Source of the DNA: Undaria pinnatifida
Taxonomy: Eukaryota; Sar; Phaeophyceae; Laminariales; Alariaceae
Direction of reading: 5' to 3'
DNA: 64,000 nt
Assembly (NCBI GenBank): GCA_012845835.1
Contig: JABAKD010000002.1
Location: forward strand, 24,656,518 to 24,720,517
The notes beneath the pieces were generated by a model. It did not search any database. It worked only from the letters and a program-made list of their open reading frames with translations, and had not been told where the DNA came from. Positions 48,301 to 54,300 of this stretch are shown piece after piece; the stretch's first letter is position 1, and every line of letters starts with the position of its first letter. The translations under genes were made by a program, and so were the position numbers.

Positions 48301-51300
48301 GGCAAACACATACAAAGCACAGCAAATAAGCCCCCTGACCCCCCCCCCCCCATCCCGCCCCCCATCCCCTGCTCCCATCCCAACCCCTCCCCCCACCCCG
48401 CACCCCTCTTCCTTCCCCCCTACCCCCACCCCACCTCACCCCCAACCCCAACCCCAACCCCAACACGCCTGACCTCTGGGGGCGGTGGTGGCCTTCCCCC
48501 TCCGCACACCACCAGACACGTGGTGGCAAGGTGGTTCAGCAGTCCGCAGGGTGAGCCGTCAGGGGTGTGCACGGGGCACAAGAAGCCCCAGGACTCCGGG
48601 AGCAGCTTTCGGACGGCTGTGGTTTTCATTGTGGTGAAGAACTGCCCGCGGTGAACGCTCCGGAAGTGCGCCAGGTAGCGGAGGAAGTTGATCCGCTCCG
48701 CCACGATTGTAAACCCGGACACCTGGTTTTGTTTTTGTTTTTGGTTTTGGTTTTGTTGTTGGCTTGGTTTGGTTTGGTTTGGTTTGGTTTGGTTTGGTTT
48801 GGTTTGGTTTGGTGTGGTTTGGTTTGGTTTGGTTTGGTTTAATTTGGTTTGGTTTGGTTTGGTTTGGTTTGGTTCGTTTTGTTTTTCTTGGGGTTTAGGT
48901 TTAGGTTTAGTTTAGTTTAGTTTAGTATAGTTTAGCTTTGGTTTGGTTTGGTTTGGTTTGGTATGGTATGGTTTAGTTTGGCTTGGTTGGGTTCGGTTTG
49001 GTTTGGTTCGGTATGGTTTGATATGGTTTAGTTTGGCTTGGCTTGGTTTGGTTCGGTTTGGTGCCGTTTCGTCTTTTTTGTTTTATATGTTTTTGTTTGT
49101 GGAAGCTTTTGCAACACCGGCCCGTGTCAAGCTCTGAAAACAACACAACAGACTAATCATTGTAACACATATGATATGTCAAGCTCTGAAAACAACCCAA
49201 CAGACTAATCATTGTAACACATATGATGCCAGTACCTGCATGAGATCAAGGCCCGAGGAGCTGGTGACGTTGCCGGTGGAAAGGAAGGTCGCCATGCCCT
49301 GCCCCACGGCGGGTGCGAAGCGGTCGAGCGCCTTCATCATGTACTTCGCGTCTCGAACCTAAAAAACAACAGCAGCAGCCGTGTTATTGTTGTTGCTGCT
49401 GTTGTTGCTGTTGCTGCTGTTGTTGCTGTTGCTGCTGTTGTTGTTGTCGTTGTTGCCAGTGTGGTAATCAAGGCAGATAACGAGCACAACATTTCCCTCG
49501 AATGTGGTGCATATTTACTGATATTCATTTCATATAGTCACACACTTCATTTTACAAAAACATAAAAAAAAGCGTACCTGCATCGCCACCTTGGCGGGGT
49601 GCATCCTGGCGTCTCGACCCACGTACTGCCTGACCTGACGAACGCAAGCACGCCAGCACGCCACACACCGCAAAGCGCCGCACCAACAACGGGTGACGGG
49701 TGGAAAAGTTGGGAGTGAAGGCGCCGGGGCAAAAGCGGGGGGAGGGGGTGGGGGCGGGGGTGGGGCGGGGGCGGAGGGAGGCGTGAAGAGGGGGGAGATG
49801 AGAGATGCTGGGGGGGAGGGGAAGGGGAGGGGTGCAATATAATGTAGCATCCTGAGCACCTCGGCCGCCGCGATTACAGGCTGGGGGAGAAAATTAGCGA
49901 CGTAGGGGACGAAGGGGACGAGCGGAGGTGGCACCCCCTCCTCCAAAATGTACAACATGAATCGGAGCGCCGCAGATGCGGCAATAGCGATACTCTTGAA
50001 CGTTTTTCATCCGCCGTGTTACCCGCTCTCGGCAGACAATGCTTCCCCTTCCCCCTCCACGCCGTCTCCAGCGCTCTTTTCAGGGTTAAAACTTGTCATG
50101 ACTCAACTGTACATTTTTCCTCCCGTCTTCCTCCCCTTCCCTCCCCTTCAATCATTATCCTCCCCTTCCCCCTCCTCCTTCCCTCCCCCTCCTCGCCTCC
50201 CCTCCCCTTGCCTCCCCTCCCCTTGCCTCCTCCCCTCCCCTGCCATATCCCTCCCCCCCCCCCCCCCCCGTTCGCTCCCTCCGCTCCTCGCTTACGCCAT
50301 CACTCGCGTCCCCTTCCACTCTCCTTGCCCCTTCTCCCCTCCCCTCCCTCCCTCCCTCCCCCCCCCCCCATCCCCCCTCCCTATGCCCACCTTCTCAAGC
50401 CAGTTCTCCAGCCTCTCCTTGACGATCATCCCGAATAGATGTCCTGGCAGCAACAGCTCGTGATTTGCCAACGCATCTGGCCGGTCCTCCCGACATCGCC
50501 CCTGAACGAAGGCGTACAGTTTCCGCAGCATGAACAGCAGGCACTCCTGCTTGTCGGCGTGTCGCCTCAAGTGCACCAGGACAAATCTTGCTCAGACACA
50601 CGGGACGGGACGGAGCAACACGGGGAGGGACGGGACAGGATGAGACAGGACAGGAAAAGGAAGGGATGGGATAATATAGGACGGGAAGGGATGATATGGG
50701 ACGGGACAGGATGGGACGGGACAATATAGGACGGGAAGGGACAATATGGGACGGGACAGGATATGGTGGGACACAACCGAACGGGGGATGGGACGGGACG
50801 GGACAAAACGGGATGGGACCGGACACGACGGGACATAACATAGCGGGACAGAACGGGATAGGATCGGGCGAGAAGGGGTAGGACGGAATGGGACGGGAAA
50901 GGACGGAATGGGACGGGATCGAATAGGATGGGACGGGAAAGGACGGAATGGGACGGGATCGAATAGGATGGGACGGGAAAGGACGGAATGGGACGGGATC
51001 GAATAGGATGGGACGGGATAGGGCGGGGCCGAACCGGACCCGACACGACAGGACAGGACTGGGCAGGGGCAGGACGGGACGAAACCGACCGGGACGAGAC
51101 GGGAGAAAACCGGACGGGACGGGACTGGACAGCTCGGGACATGACGAGGTGGAAGCGCGCGGGGGGCGGCGAAGGGAAAAGAGGGGGGACGGGAGAGGAG
51201 ACAGAGGGGGGGGGGGGGGAAGACGTGACAAGAGGGGAGTAGGGGGCGGGGTAGGATTGGGGGGGGTGCGCTTGCTCACCTGTCGACAACCTTTTTCCCG

Positions 51301-54300
51301 AGCTCAACATCAGTCGTCCCCGATGGCTCCTGCATTACCGTTCGGAACGAAGCCCCTAGGAAGGCCAGGCTCTCCAAACGCGAGTGCAAGCCCCAGCGCT
51401 TGCCGTCTCGCAGCAGCACCTGCCACCAAACACACAAAACAAGCAACTAAGCAACAAAAAAACACATAAGCATAAACTAAAGACGAACATGAAAAACGAA
51501 CATAAAAAACGAGAAAAAAAAAGAAAGGAAAAAAGAACAAAGAAAAGACAAGAGCACGAATTAAAGAAGAAAATCCCATCTCGTTCGTCGCTGCCCACCC
51601 CCCTCACCTCTACGTGGGCGGCGAGAAAGGTGTTATCCTTTTGTCCCTGCAGCACCCTCTCGTGAATCTCTCGGTCGCTCGTGTCTCGCAAAGCTTTCAG
51701 GATGATCACCACCGGGACCAAGAACTCCTGCAACAGCGGTAGCAGCAGCGGCAGCGGCGGTGGCAGCAACAGCAGCGGCGGTAGCAGTAGCAGCAGGGAC
51801 AGCAGCAGCAGCAGTAGGGACAGCAGCAGCAGTGACAGCCCCGGAGGCGGCGGCGGCGGCGGTGGACCATGAAAGGGAGGAGGTCGGAGGGAAGGAGGTG
51901 AGTCAGAGGGATGTGAGTAAAAAAAGGCGTGTTTGGGCGGTTGGTTGCACCACCTACAGGTAGTAGTAGCAACCTGAGGGGTGGAGCAAACGCGTTCGCG
52001 AACACCCCGCCGTGCCACCATGGCCGAGATTTTCAGCGAGGAGGGCGCGCGGCGGGGGGGGGGGTGGGGGGGCAGCATATTTACACTACTAACCCCTTAG
52101 GAGCTTCAGAGGGAAAACGTGTCGAAAATGCTGACTTGACTGCAGCATTGATCCGTCACACGAAGCAGTCCGGGCTAAAGGGGTAAGGGATGTGTCCGAG
52201 TCAGACCTGCGATGTAAAAAGCTGTTTAGACACCCGCACAGCATGTATGGCGATACTATTAATAGCATTGCTGTACGATTTTTCTAAAAGACAGACGTTT
52301 TGATTATACCGCACTCGTCGTTTTTTTTGGTCGGCAGAAAACACCACAAAAACACACAAATCGCAAACACCAAAAAACATAGAAAAAAAAAAAAAAAAAA
52401 AACGCAAAACGTAAAAAAATCCCGAGGCCTCTCTATTTCTCTCGCCTGTTTCCGCACGGAAAACCTGACGGTGGCGCCTCCCGTGGAAATGTAGTGCAGG
52501 GTTACCGTGAGGGTAGTCTGGTCCTTCCGGGCGCAGCGCATCATGACGCCCTTCTCGCTGTACCCTTGGCCGCGGTCTTTGAATGTCCCTCGAGAGATCG
52601 CGTGCGCGTAGTTTCGCTTCGGCACCTGTAACAGTGCAATATACCAGGCGCAGGTCGGTGTGGGCGATTAGTTGGTTGGTTGGTCGGTTGGTCGGTCGGT
52701 CGGTCCGTTGATCGATCGGTTCGTATTTCCGTCTGGTCGGTAATTCGCGCAGTCAATTGGCGTTTCGATATGTCAGTCGGATAGTCGGTAAGTATATCAG
52801 TCAACCAGATAGTCAGCCAGACAGTCAGCCAGACAGTCAGCCAGACAGGCAGCCAGACAGTTAGCCAGACAGTTAGCCAGACAGTGAGCCAGATAGTCAT
52901 GTAGTCGGTCGGACGAGTACTCCCACTCGAACCATGAACATATTCACATATTCACATATTCATTTAGCCGGCCGGTCGACCGGTCGGTCATTCAGTCTGT
53001 CAATCAGCGCGTGGTCTTTCCAGTAACTATTTAGAACTGCCCCTGGCTTCCTTTTCCTTAGCTTTTCACCGGCTATGCCTGATGGGCAGATGGTCGACAG
53101 TCACGTCATACCGGCGAATCGCTTCTCCAAACAACAAAACACACGCTTCATTGCGTGCGGGTTGGGGGCAGGAGCTTCCACTCTTCGCGCACACGGCGGA
53201 GAAGCGGTAAGCGCGATATGGAAATGCAGACTAGCTGAAGAGCCCGACGAATCAACGAATCAACACCAACTACGAGTAACGCTGCAGCCCGCCCCCTCCC
53301 ACCCCAACCTCCACCCAACCCTCGTTGCGCCCCGTTCATTCCCACTCCCTTCCGTCCCTCTCACAAACACACAGGTTCGCGCCCATTCCCGCGTCTTGTA
53401 AGCAAATCCCACCTCGCGTCGATCCCGCCGAGCCAGCCCGCCAAATGACATCGGCTTTTCTTTGGTCAGCCAGACAAATACGGTACACAGTCACCCACCC
53501 CCACCCCCACCCCCACCCCCACGCCAAGACACATGCTACAAACAGTACGACAGGTGTGCACTTTATTTCTTCCCCGAAGGCTCCTGACTCTAGGTGTTCT
53601 TGAGCATCATACAAAGCACAACTCTTGACATAACGTTGTGAGTTCTTACCCCGATGAACCAACCCACAACCCAGGTAATCAACGAATGATGTCGCAAAAA
53701 TAAGACTGAAATTGCGACGAATTTTAACGTTCAGAAGGTCCGTCATTCAGAAAAAGCTCTTAGATAAAAACTGCTACCTCCGTCGCAGCACGCTTCACAG
53801 CCCTCTACCCCACTCCAGTCCCCTCAATTACCACTCCAACCCCCACCCCAACCACTCCACCCCCTACCTCATCCCACCTGCCACCCTCATCTCCAACTCC
53901 ATCTTCCCCATCCCCCTTCCCCAACCCCCCAAGCCCCGATCTCCTCCCCCCTCGCACCCACACCCCCATCCTCACCTGCAAGAGCCTGATGACCCTCTCA
54001 ATTCCGCGGACGATAAAGTAGCCCCCCATCTCCCCGGACTCTTCCCTTCCCTTGCACAGCTGGGCTGGTGTGTGGCCGTGGAGGTGGCATCTCCTCGACC
54101 CCACCATCACTGGGCAGTCGCCGGCGCGCCTTTGCATCCTAACCGCGTCGCCATCTCCCACCTAGAGCAAGCCAATACAAGGAGGGGGGAAGGGAGGGAG
54201 GGAGGGTGGGAGGGAGGGAGGGAGGGTCGGAGAGAGCAGGGGGAAGGGGTACGTGAGTTTTTTTTTGTCGTCTCGGTATTTATGTTACCCCACCATTAAT

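Noticed and set aside
50395-51310. Long minus-strand ORFs of 247-294 codons
   Set aside because: They read through the GGGAC minisatellite into exon 7; the Pro/Ser/Arg composition is the repeat, not a protein.
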